Shown in pieces: positions 33,701 through 43,117 of a DNA stretch of 64,000 bases. Each line of letters begins with the position of its first letter. Within the stretch, counting starts at the first letter, position 1. The notes beneath the pieces were generated by a model. The model was not told where the DNA came from and did no database searches. It saw nothing but the letters and a program-made list of their open reading frames with translations. The position numbers and the translations under genes were made by a program. The DNA comes from AP-15 sp963712825 (GTDB lineage: Bacteria; Pseudomonadota; Alphaproteobacteria; ATCC43930; CGMCC-115725): assembly GCA_963712825.1 (NCBI GenBank), contig CAVQJP010000024.1, positions 248,001 through 312,000 of the forward strand, read 5' to 3'.

Positions 33701-35077
33701 TTACGCGAGCGGCTTCAGGTCGCCGAGGATCGTGGGCAGCAGCTCCGCCACGGTCGGGTGGATGTGCATGGCGCGCTGCATGACCCGATAGGGCGCCTTT
33801 GCGTACATCAGGTCGAGGATCGCGTGCACCGCTTCGTCGCCACCGGCGCCGAGCAACGACGCGCCGAGGAACTGCCCGGTGTCGCCATCGACGAGGATGC
33901 GCATAAAGCCCTGGGTCTCGCCCTTTTCGATCGCGCGCGCGACCCGCGTCATCGGCCGCTCGCCGACGAGCACCCGCCGGCCGCTATGGCGCGCTTCGGC
34001 CAAGGTCATGCCGACCCGGCCGAGCGGCGGGTCGGTGTAGAGCGCATAAGCGGTGATGCGGTCGCTGACCCGGCGCCGGTCATGGTCGAGCAAATTCGCC
34101 GCGACGATCTCGAAATCGTTGTACGCGGTGTGGGTAAAGGCCCCCTTGCCGTTGCAGTCGCCGAGGGCCCAGATGCCCGGAACGGTGGTTTGCAGTTCGT
34201 CGTCGACAACGATCCAGCCCCGCTCGTCGCAGTCGATCCCGGCCTTGTCAAGACCGAGGTCGTCGGTGTTGGGCCGGCGCCCGACCGCCAGCAGCACATG
34301 CGACCCGACGATTTCGGGGGCGCCCTGAGTACAGTCGGCGGTGACGACGATGTCGTCGCCGCGCTTTGCCAGGGCGATGCACTTGGCGTTCAGCCGGAGG
34401 TTGACGCCATCATGCTCGAGGATTTCCTGGATCGCCGCCGACACATCCTCGTCTTCGCGCGACACCAGCCGCGGCGCCATCTCGACGACGGTCACCTCAC
34501 TGCCGAAGCGGCGAAACATCTGACCGAATTCGAGCCCGACATAGCTGCCGCCGACGACCACCAGATGGCGCGGCAGAAAATCGACCGCCATCATCGACGA
34601 GTTGGTCAGGTAGGGGACCTGGTCGATGCCGGGCATGTCCGGCACCACTGCCCGCCCGCCAACATTGAGAAATATACACTCCGCCCGCAACCGCTCGCCG
34701 CCGATCTCGATTTCGTGCGGCCCGGCAAAGCGCGCGTGGCCGCGGCATAGGGTCAGGTTGGCGGTGTTTTCGAGCGCCTGGGTTAGGCCGTCGCGGAATT
34801 GCGCGACGATGGCGTCCTTGCGCGCCTTGATCCGCTTCATGTCGACCGCGACGTCGCCGGCGATCCTAACCCCGTACTCGTCGGCGCGGCGGGCAGTCTG
34901 CGCGGCGTACGCGCTCGCCACCATGGCTTTGGTCGGGGTGCAGCCGGTGTTGACGCAGGTGCCGCCGACAAGATCGCGCTCGGCGACCGCGACCTTCATG
35001 CCGGCGGCGGCGAGCCGAAACGCCAATGGCGGCCCGGCCTGGCCGGTGCCGAGGACGATCGCGTCATAGTCGGGCAT
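33701..35077 (-). CDS. FAD-containing pyridine nucleotide-disulfide oxidoreductase (mercuric reductase-like)
   Basis: 458 residues; ATG 35077 has GGAG six bases upstream and is preferred to ATG 35083. FAD-binding YDAIVLGTGQAGPPLAFRLAAAGMKVAVAE, redox-active pair GGTCVNTGCTPTKAM, NADPH-binding VVVGGSYVGLEFGQMFRRFGSEVTVVE, second FAD motif GIWALGDCNGKGAFTHTAYND, and C-terminal dimer domain with MHIHPTVAELLPTILGDL. Closest in style to mercuric reductase-like proteins without the metal-binding N-terminal domain or the C-terminal vicinal Cys, so true mercury reduction is unlikely. Physiological substrate unknown. Confidence 0.92.
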   Translation of the reverse strand: MPDYDAIVLGTGQAGPPLAFRLAAAGMKVAVAERDLVGGTCVNTGCTPTKAMVASAYAAQTARRADEYGVRIAGDVAVDMKRIKARKDAIVAQFRDGLTQALENTANLTLCRGHARFAGPHEIEIGGERLRAECIFLNVGGRAVVPDMPGIDQVPYLTNSSMMAVDFLPRHLVVVGGSYVGLEFGQMFRRFGSEVTVVEMAPRLVSREDEDVSAAIQEILEHDGVNLRLNAKCIALAKRGDDIVVTADCTQGAPEIVGSHVLLAVGRRPNTDDLGLDKAGIDCDERGWIVVDDELQTTVPGIWALGDCNGKGAFTHTAYNDFEIVAANLLDHDRRRVSDRITAYALYTDPPLGRVGMTLAEARHSGRRVLVGERPMTRVARAIEKGETQGFMRILVDGDTGQFLGASLLGAGGDEAVHAILDLMYAKAPYRVMQRAMHIHPTVAELLPTILGDLKPLA

Positions 35078-35136
35078 GGGCATCTCCGCAGCCGCGTCGC
35101 TGCGGTATAAGCAATCGTGGGTGGGCCGTCACGTCA

Positions 35137-36459
35137 TCATGAAGCTGCGCCGGCCGGCGGCAGCCGGACCCGCGCGATCAGCAGCGCCGACAGGCTGAAC
35201 CACAACGCCGCGATTGCAAAGGCGAGAACATAGGCAAAGCGCGCCGAGACCGCCCATTTGGCCCCGCTGATGATCCATCCGGTCGAGAGCGGGCCGAGAA
35301 TCTGCGGCAATACCAGCGCCACATGCCAGATGCCCATGTCCTTGCCCGCCGTCTCGCTCTTCGGCAGCACCCGCAGCGCCAAGGCCCAGTCCACCGCCTG
35401 GTAGGCGCCCCAGCCCGAAAAATAGACGAGCGCCACCGGCGCCATCAGCGCCGGATATGGGTGCAGCGCGATCAGCACATAAGCGATCGCCGAGCCGGCC
35501 ATCATCCAATTCGTCGTCCTGACGATCGCGACGATGCCCCAGCGCGCGCTCAAGCGTGCCGCGACAAGGCTCGCCGGAATACCGAGCAGGGCGCCGATGC
35601 CGAGCACCATCGGCAGGATCCGCCCCGGTTCGGTGACGCCGACCACGTCCTCCAAGTAAAACAAAAGAAAGGTCAGCACCGACCAGACGCCGAGATTGGC
35701 AAAAAGCCGTGTCACCAGCACCCGGTAGAAATTCCGGTGCAATGCCGGCGGCAGCCAGAACGAGCGCACAAACGCACCGAGCGCGAATGGGCGAACCGCA
35801 CCGGGAGCGGGCGGCTCGCGCACCCGCATCACAGTCACCGCCAGACAGACGAGATTGATCGCGACGAGGCCGGCGATCGCCGCCGCCGGATGGCCGTGGA
35901 CGTAAAGCACGACCGCGATCGCATTGCCGGTGAAGGTCCCCAGGATGCTCATGATGTTCATCCAGGCGCTGGCCGAGGCCTGGCTTGGCACCGGGACCAC
36001 GTCCGGGATCAGCCCGGCATAAGGGCCGCACGCCCAGTTCCACCAGAACTGCAGATTGAGGATCGCGAGCGCGTAAAGCACGATGCTGCTGCCCGGCCCG
36101 AATGGCGCCAAGAGCGCGAGACCGACGCAGCTGCCGATCATGCCGGCAACCAGGAACGGGCGCCGCCGCCCGTTCGCCCGCCGCACCCGGTCGGAGAGTG
36201 CGCCCGCCACCGGCGCCATGACCAATGCCATGACGGCACCGATCGCCAGGATCGAGCCGCTGATCCCTTCCTTCGCCGCCGCATTCGGGCCGAGGATCGC
36301 GGCGATCTGGTCCGGGATGACGACCGGCACCACGGTCAGCCAGTTGGCGAAGAGCGCAAACCACAACAGCGACACGGCGATCTGGTCGGCGACCGGGAAC
36401 CGCGGCGTGCGCCCGATTGCCGCCGAGGTCGCGGCGGCCGCTCCGAACCGGTCGCTCAT
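35137..36459 (-). CDS. MFS transporter, SLC45/GPH sugar-symporter-like
   Basis: 440 residues from ATG 36459, behind GGGGAGGAAG. Twelve predicted membrane helices. The loop ALSDRVRRANGRRRPFLVAGMIGSCVGL contains the RxGRRRPF motif seen in the sucrose/SLC45 and GPH symporters, in place of the ordinary MFS motif A. FLLFYLEDVVGVTEPG and WSVLTFLLFYL also fit. Probably takes up a sugar or glycoside with H+; substrate not determined. Lies 60 bases before the disulfide oxidoreductase on the same strand. Confidence 0.87.
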   Translation of the reverse strand: MSDRFGAAAATSAAIGRTPRFPVADQIAVSLLWFALFANWLTVVPVVIPDQIAAILGPNAAAKEGISGSILAIGAVMALVMAPVAGALSDRVRRANGRRRPFLVAGMIGSCVGLALLAPFGPGSSIVLYALAILNLQFWWNWACGPYAGLIPDVVPVPSQASASAWMNIMSILGTFTGNAIAVVLYVHGHPAAAIAGLVAINLVCLAVTVMRVREPPAPGAVRPFALGAFVRSFWLPPALHRNFYRVLVTRLFANLGVWSVLTFLLFYLEDVVGVTEPGRILPMVLGIGALLGIPASLVAARLSARWGIVAIVRTTNWMMAGSAIAYVLIALHPYPALMAPVALVYFSGWGAYQAVDWALALRVLPKSETAGKDMGIWHVALVLPQILGPLSTGWIISGAKWAVSARFAYVLAFAIAALWFSLSALLIARVRLPPAGAAS

Positions 36460-36609
36460 CTTCCTCCCCTCCGTTGTTCTGGTTAAATACGGGGACCAGC
36501 CCTGGTCAATTCCGCATCGGTCAATTCCACCCGGCGGATCAAAGAGGCTGGCGCGCGGCCGGCGATCGGGGGCAAGCTTTCGCCTCGTGCGGGCAGCGGA
36601 GAGCGGGTC

Positions 36610-37584
36610 ATGAAGGCGGTGGTGTGCGAGGCGTTTGGCGGTCCCGAGGTGCTGGCGTTGCGCGAGGTGCCTGACCCGCCGCCGCCCGGCCCGGGCGAGG
36701 TGCAGGTGCGGATCACCGCGCGCGGCGCACAATATGTCGATGTTCTGATGCTCGCGGGCAAATATCAGTTCCGGCCCGAGCCGCCCTTTATCCCCGGCAG
36801 CGAAGGGGCAGGCGAGGTCGTCGCGGTCGGGCCCGGCGTCAGCGGGCTCAAGCCGGGCGACAAGGTCATGTGCCGCCAGCGACTCGGCGCCTTTGCCGAG
36901 TTCGGCAACGTGAAGGCCGAGGATTGCGACCTGGTGCCGGCGGCGATGAGCATCGAGGAGGCGGCGGTCTTTCGCAACGTCTACCACACCGCATACCACG
37001 CGCTCGTTCAGCGCGGGCGGCTTAAGGCGGGCGATCGGGTCTTGATACACGGTGCGGCCGGCGGCATCGGTCTGCCGGCGATCCAGATAGCGAAGCTCCA
37101 CGGCGCCGAAATCATCGCCACCGCCAGCACCGACGAAAAGCGCGCGGTCTGCCGCGAGGAAGGCGCCGACCATGCGATCCCCTATCACGACGGGTTTCGC
37201 GACCGGGTCATGGAGCTGACCCAGGGGCGCGGCGTCGACATCATCTACGACCCGGTCAACGGCCCGACCTTTGAGGAGTCGCTGCGCTGCCTCGCCTGGA
37301 GCGGGCGCATCCTGATCCTCGGCTTTCTCGGCGGCGCGCCGGCCGCGGCCCGCACCAACTATCTCCTGATCAAGGGCATCGAGGCGATCGGGGTGCGCAT
37401 CGGCGGTCTCGCCGAGAACCACCCGGAGGTCGCGGCGAACAACATCAAGACCCTGATCGGGCTCGCCGCCGCGGGCAAGCTGAAGCCGCGCATCTGGCGG
37501 CGCTATCCGCTGGCGCAGGCGCCGGACGCGATCCAGGCGCTGATCGACCGCGCCGTGATCGGAAAAGCCGTGCTGACCGGCTAG
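36610..37584 (+). CDS. NADPH:quinone oxidoreductase family protein (zinc-independent MDR)
   Basis: 324 residues from ATG 36610. MKAVVCEAFGGPEVLALREVPDPPPPGPGEVQVRI is the standard opening of quinone oxidoreductases; the NADPH site is DRVLIHGAAGGIGLPAIQIAKLHGAEIIATAS. No zinc-ligand cysteines. Contains LILGFLGGAPAAARTNYLLIKGIEAIGVRIGG, characteristic of the subgroup near mammalian QOR-like enzymes. Reduces quinones or enones with NADPH. Followed after 67 bases by the ring-hydroxylating-like gene on the same strand. Confidence 0.92.
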   Translation: MKAVVCEAFGGPEVLALREVPDPPPPGPGEVQVRITARGAQYVDVLMLAGKYQFRPEPPFIPGSEGAGEVVAVGPGVSGLKPGDKVMCRQRLGAFAEFGNVKAEDCDLVPAAMSIEEAAVFRNVYHTAYHALVQRGRLKAGDRVLIHGAAGGIGLPAIQIAKLHGAEIIATASTDEKRAVCREEGADHAIPYHDGFRDRVMELTQGRGVDIIYDPVNGPTFEESLRCLAWSGRILILGFLGGAPAAARTNYLLIKGIEAIGVRIGGLAENHPEVAANNIKTLIGLAAAGKLKPRIWRRYPLAQAPDAIQALIDRAVIGKAVLTG

Positions 37585-37651
37585 CGTGCCGATCGCTTGC
37601 CGTAAACGGGGCTGCAATCGATAATCGGCAGGCAAGGGTGAGGCGGCGGCG

Positions 37652-38131
37652 ATGAATTTCGACGAGTTGGCGCGGCGCTTGGAGCTTGAGCAGCTTTATG
37701 CCGATTACGTGCACTGCCTCGACGCCGACAAGCTCGAAGATTGGCCCGGCTTCTTTACCGACGACTGCTTCTACCGTGTCACCTCGGCCGAGAATTTTGA
37801 GGCGGGGCTGCCGTTGGGGCTGATCTACGCGACCTCGCGCAACATGCTGAAGGACCGCATCAGCGCCTTGCGCGAAGCCAACATCTACGAACCGCAGCGC
37901 TACCGCCACCTGGTCTCCTCGATCCGGGTCGTCGGCGACACCGCGGGAGCACTCGACCTCGAAGCGAATTTTCTTGTCGTGCGCACGATGCAGGACGGCG
38001 ACATGACGATTTTCGCCGCCGGCCATTATGTCGACCGGGTCGTGCGCGCGGGCGAGGGATGGCAATTCGCGCGCAAGGAGGTCGTCCTCGACAGCCGCCG
38101 GATCGACACCCTGCTGGCGATCCCGATCTGA
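37652..38131 (+). CDS. Aromatic-ring-hydroxylating dioxygenase beta-subunit-like protein
   Basis: 159 residues from ATG 37652 (GGCGGC ahead). LEQLYADYVHCLDADKLEDWPGFFTDDCFYRVTSAENFEAGLPLGLIYATSRNMLKDRISALREANIYEPQRYRHLVSSIRV is the beta-subunit fold (NTF2-like) of Rieske dioxygenases. No alpha subunit, ferredoxin or reductase gene is nearby, so it either partners with a distant alpha subunit or has another role. Upstream is a quinone oxidoreductase, downstream a GMC oxidoreductase 45 bases away; the three may form an operon. Confidence 0.86.
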   Translation: MNFDELARRLELEQLYADYVHCLDADKLEDWPGFFTDDCFYRVTSAENFEAGLPLGLIYATSRNMLKDRISALREANIYEPQRYRHLVSSIRVVGDTAGALDLEANFLVVRTMQDGDMTIFAAGHYVDRVVRAGEGWQFARKEVVLDSRRIDTLLAIPI

Positions 38132-38176
38132 TCGCCGATCGCCGACGCGCGCAAGGTTCGCCCAGGAGACCGGATA

Positions 38177-39823
38177 TTGCCGGCCAACTCTTACGCCTAT
38201 GTAATCGTCGGCGCAGGCTCGGCCGGGTGCGCGCTCGCCAACCGGCTCAGCGCAGACGCCGACGCCAGCGTCCTCGTCCTCGAAGCCGGCGGCTGGGACC
38301 GCGACCCGTGGATTCACATCCCGCTCGGCTGGGGCCGCATGCTCCAGCAGCGCCGCAACGACTGGATGTATTTCGCCGAGCCTGAGGCGACGATGGACGG
38401 TCGCCGGGTCGAATGCGCCCGCGGCAAGGTCGTCGGCGGCTCCTCCTCGATCAACGCGATGGTCTATGTCCGCGGCCATCGCGGCGACTACCGGCGCTGG
38501 GCTGAGGGCGGGCTCGACAGCTGGTCCTACGCACACGTGCTGCCGTATTTCCGCCGCCAGGAGAGCTGGGAGGAGGGTGCCGGCCCCTATCGCGGCGGCG
38601 ACGGGCCGTTGACCGTGCGCCGCTCGCGCTATGCCGACCCGTTGATCGACGCCTATCTGGCCGCCGGCCTTACGGCCGGATATCCGTCCACCGCGGACTA
38701 CAACGGAGAGCAGCAGGAAGGTTTTGGACGCTCGCAGATGACGATCCGCGACGGCCGGCGGTGCAGCGCCGCGGTCGCCTATCTGCGCCCGGCTATGGCG
38801 CGCCCCAATCTCGAAATCCTAGTCCAGGCGCTGGCGACGCGCATCCTGTTCGAGGGCGGCCGCGCCGTCGGCGTCGAGTACGTGAAGGCGGGCGAGCGGC
38901 ACACCGCTTGGGCCGAGCGCGAGGTGATCCTTGCGGGCGGCGTCGTCAACTCGCCGCAGCTCCTGATGCTGTCGGGGATCGGCGACCCCGACATGCTCGG
39001 CGCCCATGGGATCGCGGTCACCGCACCGCTCCCTGGTGTCGGCCGCAACCTGCAGGATCACATCTCGGCGCCGGTGACTTATGCCCGCAAGGAGCCGGGC
39101 CCGCTCCACGCCAAGATGCGCGCCGACCGCATCGCCTGGGAGTTGGCCAACACCTATTTCCGCGGCCGCGGCATCGCCACCGATCTGCCGGGCGGGCTGA
39201 TGGCGTTTTTAAAATCCGGTCTGGCGAGCGGTCCCGGCGCCGACCTGCCCGACATCCAGCTGCTGTTCAACGCCGCCCCGATGGCGGCTGCACCCTATTT
39301 CGCGCCCTTTGTCCCGGCCTATTCCGACAGCTTCGCATGCCGCGCGGTGGTGTTGCGCCCGGAAAGCCGCGGCCGGATCGAGCTGGCCTCGGCCGACCCC
39401 GATGTGCCGGTGCGCATCCGTCAGAATTTTCTTGGCACCGAGCGGGACTGGGCGGCCCTGCGCGCCGGGATCGCCATGATCCGCGACATCGGCGCCACGG
39501 CACCCCTCACCCCGTTCGCCAAGGCCGAGATCGCCCCCGCTCCTGCGTGCCGCTCCACGGCCGAGATCGACGCCTATATCCGCGCCACCGCGATCACGGT
39601 CCACCACCCGCTCGGCACCTGCAAGATGGGCCGGCCCGGCGACCCCGCCGCGGTTGTCGACCCCGAGTTGAAGGTGCAGGGTGTCGAGGGCTTGCGCGTC
39701 GTCGACGCCTCGGTCATGCCCGACCTCGTCGGCGGCAACATCAATGCGGTCGTGATCATGATCGCCGAGAAAGCCGCCGACCTGATCCGTGGCCGCCCAC
39801 CCCTCGCCCCGGTCAACGTGTAG
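38177..39823 (+). CDS. GMC family FAD oxidoreductase (choline/alcohol dehydrogenase type)
   Basis: 548 residues from TTG 38177, with CAGGAGA upstream; no ATG gives the complete FAD-binding fold. YVIVGAGSAGCALANRLSADADASVLVLEAGG is the FAD site; GKVVGGSSSINAMVYVRGHRGDY and GVVNSPQLLMLSGIGDPDMLGAHGI are GMC signatures 1 and 2; catalytic His region ITVHHPLGTCKMG; end VVDASVMPDLVGGNINAVVIMIAEKAADLI. It oxidises an alcohol group, substrate unknown. No signal peptide. Possibly in one unit with the two genes before it. Confidence 0.94.
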   Translation: MPANSYAYVIVGAGSAGCALANRLSADADASVLVLEAGGWDRDPWIHIPLGWGRMLQQRRNDWMYFAEPEATMDGRRVECARGKVVGGSSSINAMVYVRGHRGDYRRWAEGGLDSWSYAHVLPYFRRQESWEEGAGPYRGGDGPLTVRRSRYADPLIDAYLAAGLTAGYPSTADYNGEQQEGFGRSQMTIRDGRRCSAAVAYLRPAMARPNLEILVQALATRILFEGGRAVGVEYVKAGERHTAWAEREVILAGGVVNSPQLLMLSGIGDPDMLGAHGIAVTAPLPGVGRNLQDHISAPVTYARKEPGPLHAKMRADRIAWELANTYFRGRGIATDLPGGLMAFLKSGLASGPGADLPDIQLLFNAAPMAAAPYFAPFVPAYSDSFACRAVVLRPESRGRIELASADPDVPVRIRQNFLGTERDWAALRAGIAMIRDIGATAPLTPFAKAEIAPAPACRSTAEIDAYIRATAITVHHPLGTCKMGRPGDPAAVVDPELKVQGVEGLRVVDASVMPDLVGGNINAVVIMIAEKAADLIRGRPPLAPVNV

Positions 39824-39902
39824 CCAGCGACAACAATCATGATCCCCCGCCGGCTGTCCGGCGCGTTATTATCGCGGTGGATTGTGCTGGGAGCGTGGGG
39901 AA

Positions 39903-41240
39903 ATGGCGGCAGCGCGGCAATTGCATCTCGGCGCCTTTATGCGCCCGGTCGGCATCCACACCGCCTGGTGGCGCTATCCCGGCGCCTACCCGGACGCGAA
40001 CTTCAACCTGAAGCACCTGGTCCGGTTTGCGCAGACCCTGGAGCGCGGCCGGTTCGACGCCTGGTTCATGGCCGACCATCTTTCGGTCTTGAACATGCCG
40101 ATGGCGGCGTTGAAGCGCAGCGCTACGGTCACCTCGTTCGACCCGCTGACCCTGCTGCCGGCCCTGGCGATGGTGACCGAGCATCTGGGCCTGATCGCGA
40201 CCGCCTCGACCACCTTCGAGCCGCCCTATCTGGTCGCCCGCCGGTTTGCCTCGCTCGACCACATCAGCGGCGGGCGCGCCGGCTGGAACCTGGTCACGAC
40301 CTCTAACCCCAACTCGGCGCTCAATTTCGGCTTGACCGAGCATATGGAGCATGGCGAGCGCTATCGCCGCGCGCGCGAATTCTTTGATGTCGTAACCGGG
40401 CTGTGGGACAGCTGGGCCGACGACGCCTTTGTCCGCGATGTCGAAAACGGCGTCTATTTCGACCCCGAGCGGTTGCACATCCTCGACCACAAGGGCGAAT
40501 ACCTGTCGGTGCGCGGGCCGTTGAACATCGCGCGCCCGGTCCAGGGCTGGCCGGTCATTGTCCAGGCCGGTGCCTCCGATGCCGGGCGCGAGCTCGCCGC
40601 CGAAACCGCTGAGATGATCTTTGCCAGCGGCGGCAATTTTGCCGACGCGCAGGCATTTTACGCCGACGTCAAAGGGCGCATGGTGCAGCTTGGCCGCGAC
40701 CCTGAGCACATGAAGATCATGCCGGGCGCCCTCGCCGTCGTCGGCGACACCGTCGCCGAGGCGCGGGAAAAGCGCGCGCTCCTCGACAGCCTGGTCCATC
40801 CCGACAGCGGCCTCGCGTCATTGTCGATCGCCCTTGGCCACGACGCCTCCGGCTTCGATCTCGACGGCCCGCTGCCCGACATCCCCGAATCGAACGCCTC
40901 GAAGAGCGGCCGCGAGCGCGTCATCGCCCGCGCCCGGCGCGACAATTTAACGGTCCGCGACCTCGCCCGCATCGCCGGCAGCTATGGCGGGCTCGCCCTC
41001 GTCGGCACCCCGGCGACGATCGCCGATCAGATGGAAGAATGGCTCGACGGCAACGCCTGCGACGGGTTCAACATCATGTTCCCCTACGTCCCCGGCGGCC
41101 TCGACGACTTTGTCGACCGCGTCGTCCCCGAACTCCAGCGCCGCAACCTCTTCCGCCGCGAATACGAAGGCAAAACCCTGCGCGAGAACCTCGGCCTCCC
41201 CCGCCCCCAAAACCCCTTCTTCGAAACTCGCGGGTTCTGA
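39903..41240 (+). CDS. NtaA/SnaA/DszA-family FMNH2-dependent monooxygenase (LLM class)
   Basis: 445 residues from ATG 39903 with GTGGGGAA ahead. LHLGAFMRPVGIHTAWWRYPGAYPDANFNLKHLVRFAQTLERGRFDAWFMADHL, ATASTTFEPPYLVARRFASLDHISGGRAGWNLVTTSNPNSALNFG and VQAGASDAGRELAAETAEMIFA are the full pattern of the nitrilotriacetate/DszA monooxygenase family. Uses FMNH2 supplied by a flavin reductase, such as the product at 61710. Degrades sulfonated, sulfur-ring or chelating compounds in known cases; here unknown. Confidence 0.93.
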   Translation: MAAARQLHLGAFMRPVGIHTAWWRYPGAYPDANFNLKHLVRFAQTLERGRFDAWFMADHLSVLNMPMAALKRSATVTSFDPLTLLPALAMVTEHLGLIATASTTFEPPYLVARRFASLDHISGGRAGWNLVTTSNPNSALNFGLTEHMEHGERYRRAREFFDVVTGLWDSWADDAFVRDVENGVYFDPERLHILDHKGEYLSVRGPLNIARPVQGWPVIVQAGASDAGRELAAETAEMIFASGGNFADAQAFYADVKGRMVQLGRDPEHMKIMPGALAVVGDTVAEAREKRALLDSLVHPDSGLASLSIALGHDASGFDLDGPLPDIPESNASKSGRERVIARARRDNLTVRDLARIAGSYGGLALVGTPATIADQMEEWLDGNACDGFNIMFPYVPGGLDDFVDRVVPELQRRNLFRREYEGKTLRENLGLPRPQNPFFETRGF

Positions 41241-41514
41241 CCGCGAGGAGGTGGTCGCCGGTATGATTTTTTACGGCCCAACCACCAAATATTTTCGGTC
41301 GCCTACGGGCGATATGCAGGTTCAACGGTTCCGGGAGCCTCGTCGGGACATCAAAAGGACCGTAGAGCGACAGGAAAAGGCGCGTTGCAGCCGCCGCGGC
41401 AACACTGATGTGAGGTGCCGCCCCTCGCTTTAGTTATTTCAGTTCACAGATTTTCTGCAATTGGCCTTATCCGCGACTGGCCCAGCCCCGTTGACGCGTG
41501 ATAGCCCATAGCGT
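41241..41514. other. Short gene-free stretch
   Basis: 274 bases between converging genes. No gene, no strong hairpin or repeat found. The piece CCAACCACCAAATATTTT near 41279-41296 is locally AT-rich but no motif was recognised. Confidence 0.5.
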
Positions 41515-42909
41515 CTACGGATATCCCGATCGCGCTCCAAGGGGCTTGGGCCGCGCGAGGGCGGCGTCGAGCTCCTCAATGGTGCGGCCGCGCGTCTCGA
41601 AGCCGATCAACAGATAGGCGACGATAGCGAGCACATACCACACGGCAAAGTAGTTGAAGCCGGGGACGATGCCGGCGAGCGTCGCTTTCGGGCTGACATA
41701 GTTCGACGTGCCGATGATCACCGCGAGCCCGGCCGGGCCGATGAATTTGCCCAAATTGGACATGCCGTAGACGAGGCCATACCCGCTCGCGCGCAATCCG
41801 GCGGGCCACATCTCGGCCATGTAGGGATAGCTGATCGCCGAGTTGCCGTTGCCGAACAAGCCCTGCACCAGCAGCAGGGCGAAGAACATCGGCACCGATC
41901 CGATATAGACGGCGTGCAGGTAGCCGGCGAGCGAGGTCGCCACCGCCGCCAGCGCGCAACATAAGGCGCCCGCGGTTCGCCGCCCGATCGCTTCTGTGAG
42001 CCACGAGCCGAAGCCGCGCCCCAGGATCTGCGCGAGGCTGATCCAGATCACCAGAAATGAGGCCTCGGCCGGTGTTATCTTCAGCACCAGCACCAAGAGC
42101 GTGACCATCCACAGCCCGAGACCGACAGCACCCGTCTGGCTCAACCCGACGAGCGCGCCGGCGGCGATGCTGCGCGGGTATTTGAACAATTCGAGCCACG
42201 ACGATTTTCGCGCGACCGGCGGCGCGGCCGGCAGAACGATTTGTTCGGGCGGGATCTGCAAAGCCCAGGCGAGCGAGCGCCGCGCCTCCTCGTTACGGCC
42301 ACGGCTGATCAGCCAGCGCGGCGATTCCGGGACCCAGACGCGGATCAGAAAGGCCAGCAGCGCCGGCACCAGCCCGAGCGCGAAGAGCCCGCGCCAGCCG
42401 ACGATCGGGCTGAGAAAAGCGGCGAAGGTCGCGGCCAGCAAGCCGCCGCCCGGCACCAGAGAAATCGATAATCCGCTGATCCAGCCGCGTTTGGCGGCGG
42501 GCACGAACTCCTGCAAGAGCGGCATGTCGACCGCGGCGACGCCGACGACGCCAAAGCCGACGATGAACCGCATCACGGTCAGGTAGACCCATCCGTGCTC
42601 GGGCGTCAGCGCCATCGCACCGGTGGCGATCGAGAACGTCAGGATCGTGATCATGAAGACCTTGCGGCGGCCGATCTTGTCGCCGAGCCAGCCGAAGAAG
42701 ATGGCTCCGGGGACCGCCGCCACGCCCGACGAGAACAGGATCAGCGCCGACTGGCCATAAGTCAGGTGCCAATCCCGGACAAAGAACGCGAGAGTGAACC
42801 CGATCAGCAGGAAATCGAAGAAATCGAGCATGATCGAGAGGATCGACGCGGAAAGTATTTTCCACTGATTGGCGGTCAGTGATTGCTGCTGCTCGAGCAA
42901 CTCAATCAT
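41515..42909 (-). CDS. MFS transporter, metabolite:H+ symporter type
   Basis: 464 residues from ATG 42909, behind GGGAGGACATC. Twelve helices; first loop FFGWLGDKIGRRKVFMITILTFSIATGAMAL has the MFS GxLaDrxGRrkv motif and the later VPESPRWLISRGRNEEARRSLAWAL is typical of the sugar/aromatic-acid symporter subfamilies. Final loop LIGFETRGRTIEELDAAL also fits. Substrate could be an aromatic or small organic acid. Divergent from the amidohydrolase gene at 43118. Confidence 0.9.
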   Translation of the reverse strand: MIELLEQQQSLTANQWKILSASILSIMLDFFDFLLIGFTLAFFVRDWHLTYGQSALILFSSGVAAVPGAIFFGWLGDKIGRRKVFMITILTFSIATGAMALTPEHGWVYLTVMRFIVGFGVVGVAAVDMPLLQEFVPAAKRGWISGLSISLVPGGGLLAATFAAFLSPIVGWRGLFALGLVPALLAFLIRVWVPESPRWLISRGRNEEARRSLAWALQIPPEQIVLPAAPPVARKSSWLELFKYPRSIAAGALVGLSQTGAVGLGLWMVTLLVLVLKITPAEASFLVIWISLAQILGRGFGSWLTEAIGRRTAGALCCALAAVATSLAGYLHAVYIGSVPMFFALLLVQGLFGNGNSAISYPYMAEMWPAGLRASGYGLVYGMSNLGKFIGPAGLAVIIGTSNYVSPKATLAGIVPGFNYFAVWYVLAIVAYLLIGFETRGRTIEELDAALARPKPLGARSGYP

Positions 42910-43117
42910 GATGTCCTCCCGGCGGCGGCCCACCGGCAGCGACGCTTTTGGCGACAGCCGATGTTTTGGTCATTATGCGGGAGCGTAATGCGCACGGCCC
43001 GCGCCGGCAACGGCCGGGTTCCGCTCGCCATTTTCGCAAACGGCGGGCGCCGACCCCCTGTCGGTCGCGAGCCGATATCGCGTAGGATCAGAGAACCGAG
43101 TGAGCAAGGGGAACGCC

